Position numbers and translations under genes: made by a program. DNA of 41,709 nt from a bacterium (GTDB lineage: Bacteria > UBP6 > JAFGXH01). The stretch covers positions 1-41,709 of the forward strand of contig JAMOQH010000101.1 of the NCBI GenBank assembly GCA_027064085.1, written 5' to 3'. Below the pieces are notes generated by a model that searched no databases, was not told the origin of the DNA, and saw only the letters and a list, made by a program, of their open reading frames with translations. Shown piece by piece: positions 10,101 to 18,592 of the stretch. Each line of letters starts with the position of its first letter. The first letter of the stretch is position 1.

Positions 10101-11278
10101 TGATCTAAGAATAATATAGAAGCTTTATATTTATAAACCATATTTTCTACAATGTGGTAAAAGTCTTCCATTAAGTGTTCAAATACAGTTCCTTTTACTA
10201 TATTAAATATTGTATATAACTCTTTAAAATCTCCATAAACCAAATTTACAGTTTTTTTCTCTTCAGTAATAAGTTTTTTATTAAATGCATGCTCTGTAAA
10301 ATAAGATAAAGACCCTAAATCTGTTTTTCCTACTTCGGGGCTTGTAACTTCTTCTGATATTGATGGTGATTTATCTATTATAAAAAGCTCATTTTCCTTA
10401 ATGTAGTTCTCAAAATCAAAATGATCAAATAGTAATTCATTTTTTATTACATAGTTATACACTTGATCATAAAATTCTTTTGTAGATGTGTATCTCTCTT
10501 CTTTATCGTATTTTACGGCTTTTTGTATTATATCTGATAAATCGCTATCTATATTTGGATTTATTTTTATTATTTCTGGTACTCTTAGCTTAAGAACATC
10601 TTCTTTTGTTTTATATCTATTAAGATCAAATGGTTTCTCTCCGGTAAATAATCTCCATATAAGCATGCCAAGAGCATAAATATCAACCCTTTCATCAATG
10701 ATTTCTTTTCTTAGTTGCTCTGGAGCCATATAAGATAATTTTCCTTTTAAATCATCACTTACGATTAAATCTCCTGTTTTAGCAATTCCAAAATCAACAA
10801 TTTTCACATCTCCATCTTTAGATACAAGTATATTATTTAAACTGATATCTCTATGAACTAATTTACCTGTTGAATTTCCTCTGTTGTTATGAGCATAATT
10901 TAAACCCTTTAATATTTCTAGTAGTATGTATAAAATAGCTTTTGGCTCTATTTTTCTTTTATTGAAGTGATATAATCTAAATAATTTAGTTAAATCAAAT
11001 CCATCAATAAATTCCATTGCAATATAGTATTCATTATTAATCTTTCCGAAGTCAAAAATTTGAACGATATTTCTATGGTTAAAATTAACCGCAACTTTTG
11101 CTTCATCTATAAACATAGATATAAATTTTTTATTGTTTGCAAATTTAGGAAGTATTTTTTTTATTACTAATTCTTTTTTAAATCCCTCAATAGATACATA
11201 CTGAGCTAAATATAAATTTGCCATGCCACCCACAGCGATTTTTTTCATTAATTTATATTTTCCAAAAGATTTAACCAT
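7196..11278 (-). CDS. Ser/Thr protein kinase fused to cyclase-like, AAA-type ATPase and TPR domains
   Basis: This is a 1360-residue regulator from the ATG at 11278; a TTG 15 bp upstream is the alternative. The kinase domain spans about 5-285: VGGMANLYLA loop, VIKK lysine, HRDISLNN catalytic loop near 143, DFG near 163 and MAPE. Residues 340-500 resemble a class III nucleotide cyclase domain (VNLVYGDFKEL, FIFGAPISREDD), but the second metal aspartate position reads Tyr, so it is probably inactive. A STAND/AAA-type ATPase follows (TGREKEF, Walker A GEAGTGKS near 560, Walker B LILVFEDIHW near 695). The last 400 residues are TPR repeats. This architecture is well known in myxobacteria as a stress or development regulator. 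Two membrane proteins follow in the operon. Targets are unknown. Confidence 0.93.
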   Translation of the reverse strand: MVKSFGKYKLMKKIAVGGMANLYLAQYVSIEGFKKELVIKKILPKFANNKKFISMFIDEAKVAVNFNHRNIVQIFDFGKINNEYYIAMEFIDGFDLTKLFRLYHFNKRKIEPKAILYILLEILKGLNYAHNNRGNSTGKLVHRDISLNNILVSKDGDVKIVDFGIAKTGDLIVSDDLKGKLSYMAPEQLRKEIIDERVDIYALGMLIWRLFTGEKPFDLNRYKTKEDVLKLRVPEIIKINPNIDSDLSDIIQKAVKYDKEERYTSTKEFYDQVYNYVIKNELLFDHFDFENYIKENELFIIDKSPSISEEVTSPEVGKTDLGSLSYFTEHAFNKKLITEEKKTVNLVYGDFKELYTIFNIVKGTVFEHLMEDFYHIVENMVYKYKASILFLDHYGMTFIFGAPISREDDSFRAVKFSLELYDSFKAFIKDFNLPIELTIVINKGTILVNKIFSDMKIKMLPIDDVLKKTRNLAENNNSGVFIVNEFKSTITNNFLTKGENSRVSLIIKEIKTSKSVINKFFGLETLFTGREKEFQEAINVLEHNNSEINKNTVFLVGEAGTGKSRFIFELIKRIKLTHSKYYLIKSHSLSYENETPFSIFIDAIKDFLSIKSLKDKTFYEAKIGKYLKSIKDEEKKTEIKLLIGNFIGIDYRENSYLQNLKLDSNLLKSLELTYVKLFFKILSQRKPLILVFEDIHWAADAVLDIIEQSISYYKSLPVHIIIAVRPEIFIRRKTYLETNPLVKKITLNGLDKENSKKLIVSILKNTNDISENFIEQIYNKSSGVPFFIEEIIKVLIDKKIILTINDNIKINHEKFKEVAIPLSIESILQARIDSLTFEEKLFVQIASVMGREFWIEPLRTIYASNSEIDLSISLDEILKNLEDKELIFRNSFQNSNIHQRYIFKHALLRDVAYNSIMPNLKKYYHNSLANLLTSSTNEELKDIDFVLAYHYENAGNYQKAIEFYFKAAKSSMNKSWLDEALIYYKKVLLFFKNIDRPDIKLYVRTALAISKIYRKKGNHKNSKLYLDVAKKYLKASQIFDKNIYFELYLEYFDNYQIIGDVAKSFLSINIAKTFVSNDKEYYNLILKESWAYYTKNQLDKAMKQLSIIHNKLSNKKNNEYEEELIGVYRVMSAILSEKGNYNKAIKYSKMIIDYNIEKENWHETLLALNNLGETYRESNQIETAKIYYKRALEINNRYMGNPYIKALLSNNMGALELQNKNYNQALKLLEYSLELLNEMELEGFRYETHQLLAEVYLKLNNDEKFRDECDKAEYYSLRAGNKYNLSIINILRGEDSLRKHDIKNGEFYFLKALSLAIVAKSYIAKMLSYEKLYNLHKQKDSEKAKFYYKKIKELKLEKNL

Positions 11279-11409
11279 AACTCTACTAAACAAAACTTAA
11301 CACATACTCTCATAAATTTAATTTAACTTCAAGATTTTAATTTTATTTTAATTAAAAAATGATAAAATACTAAAATGTAATATAAATTACTTAAAATTAG
11401 TATTTTTAC

Positions 11410-11438
11410 TTGACATTATATAAAACTAAAAGTATATT
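11410..11438 (+). promoter_or_regulatory. Consensus sigma-70 promoter giving an apparently leaderless mRNA
   Basis: A perfect TTGACA (11410-11415), a 17-bp spacer and TATATT (11433-11438). The ATG of the next gene begins at 11446, eight bases after the -10 box, where transcription would start. No SD is present before that ATG. Confidence 0.65.
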
Positions 11439-11445
11439 TTTTTCT

Positions 11446-13185
11446 ATGAAAGGATTTTATCTATTTTTACTAGTTTTTTTATTTTTTATTCGGTCTATTA
11501 CACTGTTCTCTAATGATGATATTAGTTATTTTAAATCTATAAGTGTAGAAGTTACTGAAAATCATAATATTGATAAAGTATACTGTGATCCTAATAATCA
11601 AAATATTATTTACTATATCTCTTATGATAGGTTATATAGATTTAAAGATGGTGTATCAGAGTCAGTTATTGATTTAAGTAAAATCAATGAAGATGAAGAT
11701 GATAATAGTGATAAGTTTCAAAAAGCTAAAAAAGAATTATATTCTACAATCTATCAAGAGGAAAAAGAAAATATTGAAGATGAGTATCAAATTGATGATG
11801 CAGAAGAATATTATCAAGACTTGATAGAAACAAGAGCTCAAAGAAGATATGAAGACGAACTAGAGCTATTAAAAGATGACTTTAAATATAAAAGAATAGG
11901 GGTTACTAAAGATACTCAAAAGATTGTTCCAATTAAATCTTTATTATTTTTGCAAGATTTATCTAGCCATATTATTGTTGATGCAGTTGATTCATTTTTT
12001 ATTTCAATTAATGGTGGTGAAAGTTTCTTTACACAAGATAAATCTGATATTACTTCAATGAAGGTTGCTGAAGTGTCTCTAAGTAAAAGGGAGGTTTTGT
12101 TTACATCAAACAATAAGTTATATCTTTTTGATGCCAAAGAAAATATCATATCTAAAATAGATATTTCAGATTATAATAATGAAATAATTATTGCAACTAC
12201 AACTTATTATCCTTATATAGTAATTTTAACAGACAAAAATATACATTTATTGAAACAAGATCAAGATAAGCTAATAAGGGTAAAAAAAATAGGTTTTACT
12301 CCTAAAAATACAGAAGAGTATAAGTTATATTATTTTAGTGGTAAATATATTTTTATTACAACAAGGCATGCTGTTATGGTATATGACATATATTCTAATA
12401 GTGTAAAAATAACAAATTTTAAGTACTATGAAGTGAATGATATAACTTTTAAGAATAATACTTTATACATTGGTACAGACTTAGGTTTTTTATCTTATAA
12501 TATGTATACTCAAAAAGTTAAGAATATAAGCTTAGGGCTTTTACCTGAACAAGTATACAGTTTGTCTGTATCGACAAATAAAGATATTTTTGTTACCAAT
12601 CATTATAGTCTCTATCAATTAAAACAATTTAAAACAATAAAGGGATTATTAAAAGATAAAAATCTATTTGCGATAATGAAAAAAGTTCAGTTAACTTATC
12701 CTCCGCTTGAGGAAATAATTAATGCTACATATAAACATAATTCTATTTCAAGGTCTAAAATTTCTTCTATGTATTCAAGAAGTAAAATTGCACCTTTCCT
12801 TCCTACTTTAAATCTTAAATATGTAAAGCCAATGCAAAATGCAATAGATCCAATGCACGGAGATTCAAATCATAATCCTATATTAGATGGACCTCTCTAT
12901 AGTGCTCAATATTCTTCAAATCCATATTTTGAAGCGTTTTTATATTTTGATTTATCTTCATGGGTTTTCGATATAAAGGAAATGAGAGTAAACAGACTTA
13001 ACAGTGAAATGAATGAATTTAGAGAAAAACTAAGTTATGAAATAACAAATTATTATAATAGTAGACAAGTATTAGAAGTACTGTACATTTTAACAAATAA
13101 TTTATCAGAAAAGCTTTCGTTTAAAATTCAAATATTAGAACAAGGAAAGTTGATAAATTCTTTATCAGGTAAGAAATTTTTTTAA
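11446..13185 (+). CDS. Exported protein with propeller-like N-terminus and a C-terminal module shared with the next gene
   Basis: The start is taken at ATG 11446, because the upstream TTG (11410) forms the -35 box of a strong promoter. The 579-residue product has a signal peptide (KGFYLFLLVFLFFIRS). An acidic coiled-coil insert (about 80-150, EEKENIEDEYQIDDAEEYYQ) follows. Next comes a region of repeated beta-strands with sialidase/BNR-like turns (SINGGESFF, NKLYLFDAKE, YIGTDLGFLSY), suggesting a propeller. The last 170 residues carry APFLPTLNLKYVK ... FEAFLYFDLSSWVFDIKEMRVN and a helical tail. This C-terminal module recurs in the adjacent HhH gene. Membership of a cell-envelope assembly is inferred from the signal peptides of all three genes. 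No enzyme activity is apparent. Confidence 0.78.
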   Translation: MKGFYLFLLVFLFFIRSITLFSNDDISYFKSISVEVTENHNIDKVYCDPNNQNIIYYISYDRLYRFKDGVSESVIDLSKINEDEDDNSDKFQKAKKELYSTIYQEEKENIEDEYQIDDAEEYYQDLIETRAQRRYEDELELLKDDFKYKRIGVTKDTQKIVPIKSLLFLQDLSSHIIVDAVDSFFISINGGESFFTQDKSDITSMKVAEVSLSKREVLFTSNNKLYLFDAKENIISKIDISDYNNEIIIATTTYYPYIVILTDKNIHLLKQDQDKLIRVKKIGFTPKNTEEYKLYYFSGKYIFITTRHAVMVYDIYSNSVKITNFKYYEVNDITFKNNTLYIGTDLGFLSYNMYTQKVKNISLGLLPEQVYSLSVSTNKDIFVTNHYSLYQLKQFKTIKGLLKDKNLFAIMKKVQLTYPPLEEIINATYKHNSISRSKISSMYSRSKIAPFLPTLNLKYVKPMQNAIDPMHGDSNHNPILDGPLYSAQYSSNPYFEAFLYFDLSSWVFDIKEMRVNRLNSEMNEFREKLSYEITNYYNSRQVLEVLYILTNNLSEKLSFKIQILEQGKLINSLSGKKFF

Positions 13186-13194
13186 GGGGTTTGT

Positions 13195-14025
13195 ATGAAG
13201 TTTTTCTTTATATTATTAGCTATTTTAACTTTACCTTTAATGGCAAAAGTAGATTTGAATACTGCATCTAAGAGTGAGTTAACAACATTATCAGGAATTG
13301 GGGCAGCAAAGGCTCAAAAAATAATTAATTTTAGAGAATTTGAACATCCTTTTAATTCTGTAGATGATTTATTAAAAGTTAGTGGGTTTTCTGAAGCTTT
13401 AGTTGAGAAAATTAGAGATGAAGTAACTATTGGAGTCGTTTCTAAATCAGCTACTTCTAGAAAGGCAAAAAGAAGAAAATCTGCAAATGCTGATAAAATA
13501 GATAGTATTATGAGTAAATTTGATAATGAGCCTAAAATAGAAGAAGTCCAAAAAGAAGCTTTGAAATATGCTCATATTAATAATGGAAGATTTGAGTCTT
13601 GGATTTCAAGAGCAAAAAATCAAGCATGGCTTCCTAAAGTGTATGTAAAAGGTCAAGTAAGAAGAAAAGATAAAAATGATTATGCTAAAGATGTCTTTTC
13701 AACAGGAACTTTTACAGACCAAGGAGTTACAGTTGAAGATCAATCATATATTGAGGCAAAAGCAGAATTTGATTTAAGAGAGCTCGTATTTCATCCTGAT
13801 GAGCTTAGAGTTAATAAAGAAATTTTAACATCAGTAAAAGATAGAAAAAAATTATTAGAATATATCACGAAGTTATATTTTAATAGAAGAAAAAATCAAA
13901 TTAATTTAGTTTTAAATCCTCCAAGAAGTTCAAAAGGTCTTTTAAATGCTAAAATGAAAATAATGCAACAAACATCAATTATTGATGCTTTAACAAATGG
14001 ATATTTTAGTAAAAATATTAAATAA
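13195..14025 (+). CDS. Exported ComEA-like helix-hairpin-helix protein with the shared C-terminal module
   Basis: A 276-residue protein with a signal peptide (MKFFFILLAILTLPLMA). Residues 18-80 are a ComEA-type helix-hairpin-helix domain (VDLNTASKSELTTLSGIG, then INFREFEHPFNSVDDLLKVSG). After a basic linker, residues 120-276 match the end of the previous protein: ESWISRAKNQAWLPKVYVKG, then EAKAEFDLRELVFHPDELRVN, then a helix with LYFNRRK. ComEA domains bind DNA outside the cytoplasm during natural transformation, but similar HhH domains occur in other exported proteins, so a DNA-uptake role is not shown. SD AAGGGG; 9 bp after the preceding stop and 10 bp before the next gene, so these are co-transcribed. 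Confidence 0.85.
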   Translation: MKFFFILLAILTLPLMAKVDLNTASKSELTTLSGIGAAKAQKIINFREFEHPFNSVDDLLKVSGFSEALVEKIRDEVTIGVVSKSATSRKAKRRKSANADKIDSIMSKFDNEPKIEEVQKEALKYAHINNGRFESWISRAKNQAWLPKVYVKGQVRRKDKNDYAKDVFSTGTFTDQGVTVEDQSYIEAKAEFDLRELVFHPDELRVNKEILTSVKDRKKLLEYITKLYFNRRKNQINLVLNPPRSSKGLLNAKMKIMQQTSIIDALTNGYFSKNIK

Positions 14026-14035
14026 GGAGAAGATA

Positions 14036-15718
14036 ATGAAACGAATAAATATCTTTTTAATAGCTTTCTTCTCTCTTTTATTTATTTCTTGTGGCTATAC
14101 ATTTGTTCCAAATTCTGATTATGATGTAGATTTAACTCCGCCTTATGTTCTTGGAGTAACTTGGAATGGAAATAATAAATTAGATATAAGTAGAAAAACT
14201 AATAGCTCTTTTGATGAAATATTAAATATATCAGATGAGGAAGCGAGTGTAAAAGGCAAAAACTATAATGTAGCTATTGACCCACAACTACTTATTACAT
14301 TTTCAGAAGATATGCATGTAGATTCATTATTTCAGTATGGAGTATCGGAATCTGTTGTAGTAATAGAGGGCGAACCATCTAAATCATTTCTTTCTGATAT
14401 AGCATCTCCACCGCTTAGTGACACTAATGTTGGTAAAATATTAAGAGTAAAAGTGAAAATGCTTGGTGATAACAATAAAAAAGAGTTGTTGCTAGATTTT
14501 TCAGATGCTGATGATTGTGTTACTGAAGATGATTTTAAAACAAAGTTTTGTAAGCTTAAAAAGGACACAAACTATACTTTGGTTATATCAAAAAAGGTAA
14601 TGGACAGTAATGGTAAAGAATTAATTTTAAAGTTAGATGATGGAAGTAAGGCTGATGATAATTTTGTTTTATTATTTAGAACAACAGGTACTCCTCCTAC
14701 AGTAACATCTACCCAACCGCAAGATTTAGAATCAGGTATTTGTTTAAATTTACAGGAAGTTAAGGTTAATTTTTCTACTGAAATGGATACTTCATCTGTT
14801 ACTAGTAACTCACTTTATCTTTCTGCAAATGGTACAAATGTTACTGATACTGATTTAACTGTAGAAAAACAAAGTGCAACATTAAAGCTAAATTCAAATT
14901 TAACAGCAAATACTACATATAAAATTAATGTGGAGGCGAGAGTAAGGTCAAAATCAAGAGTAAATATAGAGCCTGTTACTTTTACTTTTACTACAGCGGC
15001 TTCTGCTTCTAATCAAGGTCCTGCTTTTACACAAGACCCATTAGCAACAGTTATTGGTAATTCAATTACAGTAACATGGAAAACTGATGTTAAGTCACTT
15101 GCTGATATAAAATATGGAAAAGGAGCTACTGCAAATACAGTTTTTCCTTATAGTACCTATGATATTAATCATTCAGTAACTTTTGATGTAAATCAGGGGC
15201 CTGGTAATTATGTTGTTTCTATAACCCCTAAGGATAGATGCGGCAATGTTTCAAGTCCTAGAATGGCAAATGCTACTATATTAAATCATCCACTTATTTC
15301 AGAGGTTTCAGCAAATCCAAATACAAGTAGTAATGAATTTGTTGAATTGTATAATTCAGGAGATGCACCGATCAATCTTTCTGATTATACTCTTGTTCTT
15401 GGAAGTGATGAATATCCTCTTGAAAATCAAATACTGCCTTCAAATGGATATGCCTTGTTAATTGATACAGGAAATAATCTTAATATAAGCGGGGCTGATG
15501 TTGTAATATTGCAGGATATTGATTTAACAAAATCAGAAGATGTGTATTTAAAATACAATGGAACTAATGTTGATTCATATACATACAATCTTTCTAGTAG
15601 TGCAACAGCAAGTGCAAATTTATCAGCACAAAGAATTGATGTGTCTCTAAGAAATAGTGATGATGCAAATTACTGTGAAGCAACTCCTACTCCGGGAGTA
15701 GCAAATGCTTGTCCATAG
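14036..15718 (+). CDS. Lipoprotein with Ig-like domains and C-terminal lamin-tail domain
   Basis: The start is ATG 14036, preceded by AAGGAG; earlier in-frame codons overlap the previous gene and lack an SD. The 560-residue product has a lipobox (LLFISC, Cys19). Residues 30-220 and 220-320 hold two SbsA/Big_5-type Ig-like domains (LITFSEDMHVDSLF, VKVNFSTEMDTSSV, then NTTYKINVEARV). A fibronectin-like domain follows (about 330-415; SITVTWKTDVKSLADIKYG, PKDRCGNVSS). The last 130 residues are a lamin-tail domain (LISEVSANPNTSSNEFVELY, then GDAPINLSDYTLVL). Bacterial lamin-tail domains occur on secreted nucleases and surface proteins and are thought to aid anchoring or binding. It closes the three-gene exported operon. 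Function is structural or adhesive by inference. Confidence 0.88.
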   Translation: MKRINIFLIAFFSLLFISCGYTFVPNSDYDVDLTPPYVLGVTWNGNNKLDISRKTNSSFDEILNISDEEASVKGKNYNVAIDPQLLITFSEDMHVDSLFQYGVSESVVVIEGEPSKSFLSDIASPPLSDTNVGKILRVKVKMLGDNNKKELLLDFSDADDCVTEDDFKTKFCKLKKDTNYTLVISKKVMDSNGKELILKLDDGSKADDNFVLLFRTTGTPPTVTSTQPQDLESGICLNLQEVKVNFSTEMDTSSVTSNSLYLSANGTNVTDTDLTVEKQSATLKLNSNLTANTTYKINVEARVRSKSRVNIEPVTFTFTTAASASNQGPAFTQDPLATVIGNSITVTWKTDVKSLADIKYGKGATANTVFPYSTYDINHSVTFDVNQGPGNYVVSITPKDRCGNVSSPRMANATILNHPLISEVSANPNTSSNEFVELYNSGDAPINLSDYTLVLGSDEYPLENQILPSNGYALLIDTGNNLNISGADVVILQDIDLTKSEDVYLKYNGTNVDSYTYNLSSSATASANLSAQRIDVSLRNSDDANYCEATPTPGVANACP

Positions 15719-15820
15719 TTTATTAACCATATTTAAAAGTTCATATTAAATAATTAAACTTTATTTTATATTTATAAACTCCATATAGGATTTCTACTAT
15801 AAATCATAAGTAAAGTTAAT

Positions 15821-15848
15821 TTGACATTTTATATATTAATGATAGAAT
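15821..15848 (+). promoter_or_regulatory. Sigma-70 promoter of the deiminase gene
   Basis: TTGACA (15821-15826), a 16-bp spacer and TAGAAT (15843-15848). Predicted start near 15855, giving a short leader with AAGGAG before ATG 15873. Confidence 0.6.
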
Positions 15849-15872
15849 AACTATTCATTTTAAGGAGTATCT

Positions 15873-17852
15873 ATGATATTAACCCGATTTTTAATTGTTT
15901 TTACCATGATTTTATTTTCTTTTCCCATTTTTTCTGCAAAAACACATACTTTTAAAGTAAAAAAACTTTCTAAAAAAATGTTACCTAAGTGGAAAACACA
16001 AAAAGAGAAATTATCAGATAACAGAATTTTAAAAAATACTACCTTTAATGCTTCGCCAACAGGAGAATTATATTTACCTGCTGAATTTGCAAAAATGGAA
16101 GGTATTTTGATTCAACCCGGGCTTTTTGATTCAGAAAGTATCACTTATTACAAAAATATGGTTAAAGCAATACATGATTCTGGAGCAAAACCTTTTATTA
16201 TCACTAAAAATAATTCAGAAAAACAAGCTGTAATAACAAAATTATTACAACCAAATAATATCCCTGATATTGATGTTAAATTTTTAATGTTTAATTATGA
16301 TAGCGTTTGGGCTAGAGATTATGGTCCTTGGGATACATATCTTGAAGGAAATAGAATAACTATTGATATGCGTTACTATTCAGATAGAACAAATGATGAT
16401 AATATTCCTATTGTACTTGCAAATCTTCTTGATGAAGATATTTACAAGGCGAATCTTTTTACCGAAGGTGGAAACTTTATGAGTGATGGATTTGGGTCAT
16501 GTTGGGTAAGTCAAGGGGTTGTAAATTATAATCGTAATTATAATGGTATGAATGAAACACAAGTAAAAAACATTTATAAAAACTATATGGGCTGTAATAC
16601 GGTAACAGTAGTTCCTCCAATTCCAGACGAAGGTACTACTCATATAGATATGTTTTCTAAAGTACTTAATCAAGATACTATTTTAGTAGGCTATTCTAAG
16701 ACAGAGTGGGGAGCTCAACAAAGAGAAATTGACCAGTTGAATGCTGCTGCTGAAGTGTATAGAAATTCACCTAAGGCAGATGGCAACAAATGGAGTATAA
16801 TTAGAATTCCTATGTCATTTGAAACTTATAATGATCCGGATTGGGGAGATTATAGAGTTTACTATACTCACACTAATGCTTTGCTTGTAAATAATTATGC
16901 ATTAATTCCTTTTTATGGCAGAGGAACAGACATGGAAGCCAAAAGGATATATGAACAAGCTTTACCAGAATACACTGTAGTAGGTATTGATTCTAATGCT
17001 TTTATTCCTTATGGTGGGGCAATTCATTGTACAACTATGCAAATACCTGTTAAAACTCAAAATGATTGCGGAAATGGTGTTATTGATGAAGATATGAATG
17101 AAGAATGTGAAGATAACTATCTTAATGGTAAATCATGTAGTGATTTTAATTTTGTAAGTGGTGATTTAAAGTGTAATAGCTGTAAATTTGACTATTCTGA
17201 ATGTGTTTTAGGAGAGGCTCCTTTAAGTGATAAGCAAAGTGGTATTTGTAATGGTAGTAAAAAAGTTTTTTCTTATGATACTTTAACTTGGCTAGAACCT
17301 GATTATGCACAAATTACTAATTATGAAATAATAGAAACCAAGTGTGATGGATTTGATAATGACTGTGATGGTTTTATTGATAATAATTTAACAGCTTTAG
17401 ATAATGTAAACCAAAAAGGTGTTTGTAAAGATAGTAAAATGACTTGTGACGGGGTAAATGGTTGGAAAGAAGATTATAGTCAAATCGCTAATTATGAAGC
17501 AACAGAACAATCATGTGATGGGCTTGATAATGACTGTGATGGAGAAATTGATAATAATTTAACAGCTTTAGATAATGTAAACCAAAAAGGTGTTTGTAAA
17601 GATAGTAAAATGATTTGTGATGGGGTAAATGGTTGGAAAGAAGATTATAGTCAAATTACTAATTATTCTAAAAAAGATAATAATAATGATGGATTGGATA
17701 ATAATTGTGATGGCCAAATAGATGAAAATCAGAAAAATTATAGTGGGAGTAGTTGTAATTATAATAATTCAAATAATGCAGGAGTATTGTTTTTATTTAT
17801 GATTATTTTTATTATTTATCTCCAAAAAAGAAAACATAAAGGAGTAAAATAA
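15873..17852 (+). CDS. Secreted agmatine deiminase/peptidylarginine deiminase family protein with MopE repeats and MYXO-CTERM-like tail
   Basis: A 659-residue protein with a signal peptide (ends near FPIFSA). Residues 60-395 are a PAD_porph/agmatine deiminase domain. The guanidine-group hydrolase residues are present: WARDYGP at 146, EGGNF at 198, His257 in DEGTTHIDM, and nucleophile Cys386 in GGAIHCTTMQ. The enzyme should convert a guanidino group (agmatine or peptidyl-arginine) to a ureido group with release of ammonia. The C-terminal part has a Cys-rich stretch (CGNGVIDEDMNEECED), then MopE-type metal-binding motifs CDGFDNDCDG, CDGLDNDCDG and a degenerate NDGLDNNCDG. It ends with SSCNYNN, a hydrophobic helix and KRKHK, like a MYXO-CTERM sorting tail. 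The combination suggests a surface-retained enzyme. Substrate is unknown. Confidence 0.9.
   Translation: MILTRFLIVFTMILFSFPIFSAKTHTFKVKKLSKKMLPKWKTQKEKLSDNRILKNTTFNASPTGELYLPAEFAKMEGILIQPGLFDSESITYYKNMVKAIHDSGAKPFIITKNNSEKQAVITKLLQPNNIPDIDVKFLMFNYDSVWARDYGPWDTYLEGNRITIDMRYYSDRTNDDNIPIVLANLLDEDIYKANLFTEGGNFMSDGFGSCWVSQGVVNYNRNYNGMNETQVKNIYKNYMGCNTVTVVPPIPDEGTTHIDMFSKVLNQDTILVGYSKTEWGAQQREIDQLNAAAEVYRNSPKADGNKWSIIRIPMSFETYNDPDWGDYRVYYTHTNALLVNNYALIPFYGRGTDMEAKRIYEQALPEYTVVGIDSNAFIPYGGAIHCTTMQIPVKTQNDCGNGVIDEDMNEECEDNYLNGKSCSDFNFVSGDLKCNSCKFDYSECVLGEAPLSDKQSGICNGSKKVFSYDTLTWLEPDYAQITNYEIIETKCDGFDNDCDGFIDNNLTALDNVNQKGVCKDSKMTCDGVNGWKEDYSQIANYEATEQSCDGLDNDCDGEIDNNLTALDNVNQKGVCKDSKMICDGVNGWKEDYSQITNYSKKDNNNDGLDNNCDGQIDENQKNYSGSSCNYNNSNNAGVLFLFMIIFIIYLQKRKHKGVK
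17343..17713 (+). repeat. 171-bp tandem repeat encoding MopE-type motifs
   Basis: Two nearly identical units start at 17343 and 17514, and a partial third begins at about 17685. The period is 171 bp (57 codons). Long stretches differ by only single bases, for example atgacttgtgac against atgatttgtgat, pointing to recent duplication within the gene. Confidence 0.85.
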
Positions 17853-17858
17853 ATTTAT

Positions 17859-18506
17859 TTATTTAATTTTATGCTTTTCAATAAAGTCACTTAATAATTT
17901 TAAATGTTCTGGGTATTTATCAAATAGCATTTCAGGGTGCCACTGAACAGCTAATATTTTCTTGTCAGTATTTTTGAATGCTTCAATTATTCCATCTTCT
18001 GCTATTGCAACAACTTCTAGGTTTTCACCTAATTTATTAATAAACTGATGATGATGGCTATTAACTTTTATTTTTTTAGAATTATAAACTTTCTCTAAAT
18101 ATGGTGATAAATCTACTTTATGAATTAATTTTTGATATGGTTGTTCACAGTGATATGATAAGTTTTCATTTAATAAACGATAATCCTGATATAATGTACC
18201 CTTGAAGTATATGTTTAATAACTGAAAGCCTCTACAAATACCAAAAACAGGTTTTTTTGCTTCTAAAAATAAACCAAGTAGTTTAATTTCAAAATTGTCT
18301 CTTTTTTTTATAATTGTCCCTAAATATTTATCTGGTTTTTGCCCATAAAGCTCTGAATCAGAATCTTCACCACCTGACAATAACAGCATGTCTGTATTTT
18401 TTACAATGTCAAATAAGTAATTATCATTATCAAGGGGAGATACTAAGATAGGAAAACCACCTGAATTATATACATAAGACATATAATCTTGGGTTGTTAA
18501 AATCAT
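17859..18506 (-). CDS. Class I glutamine amidotransferase, peptidase C26 (PuuD-like)
   Basis: From the first canonical start (ATG 18506) this gives 215 residues. The nucleophile elbow is FGICRGFQLLN, the catalytic His is in VQWHPEMLF with Glu two residues later, and GGEDSDSELYG is the family's oxyanion-region segment. Members hydrolyse gamma-glutamyl amides such as gamma-glutamyl-GABA in polyamine breakdown; the exact substrate here is not shown. The expected N-terminal strand is missing from this start but is encoded in frame just upstream (FKIAITSYYLPNKN) with no ATG, GTG or TTG. Real translation may therefore begin at an ATT (18590) or ATA (18596), giving about 243 residues. It follows the roadblock gene directly and converges on the deiminase gene with a 6-bp gap. 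Confidence 0.88.
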   Translation of the reverse strand: MILTTQDYMSYVYNSGGFPILVSPLDNDNYLFDIVKNTDMLLLSGGEDSDSELYGQKPDKYLGTIIKKRDNFEIKLLGLFLEAKKPVFGICRGFQLLNIYFKGTLYQDYRLLNENLSYHCEQPYQKLIHKVDLSPYLEKVYNSKKIKVNSHHHQFINKLGENLEVVAIAEDGIIEAFKNTDKKILAVQWHPEMLFDKYPEHLKLLSDFIEKHKIK

Positions 18507-18592
18507 ATCTTGACCAACAACACCTCTTATTTTTTTATGGTCAAAATTTTTATTTGGTAAGTAATATGATGTTATAGCAATTTTAAAAATAT

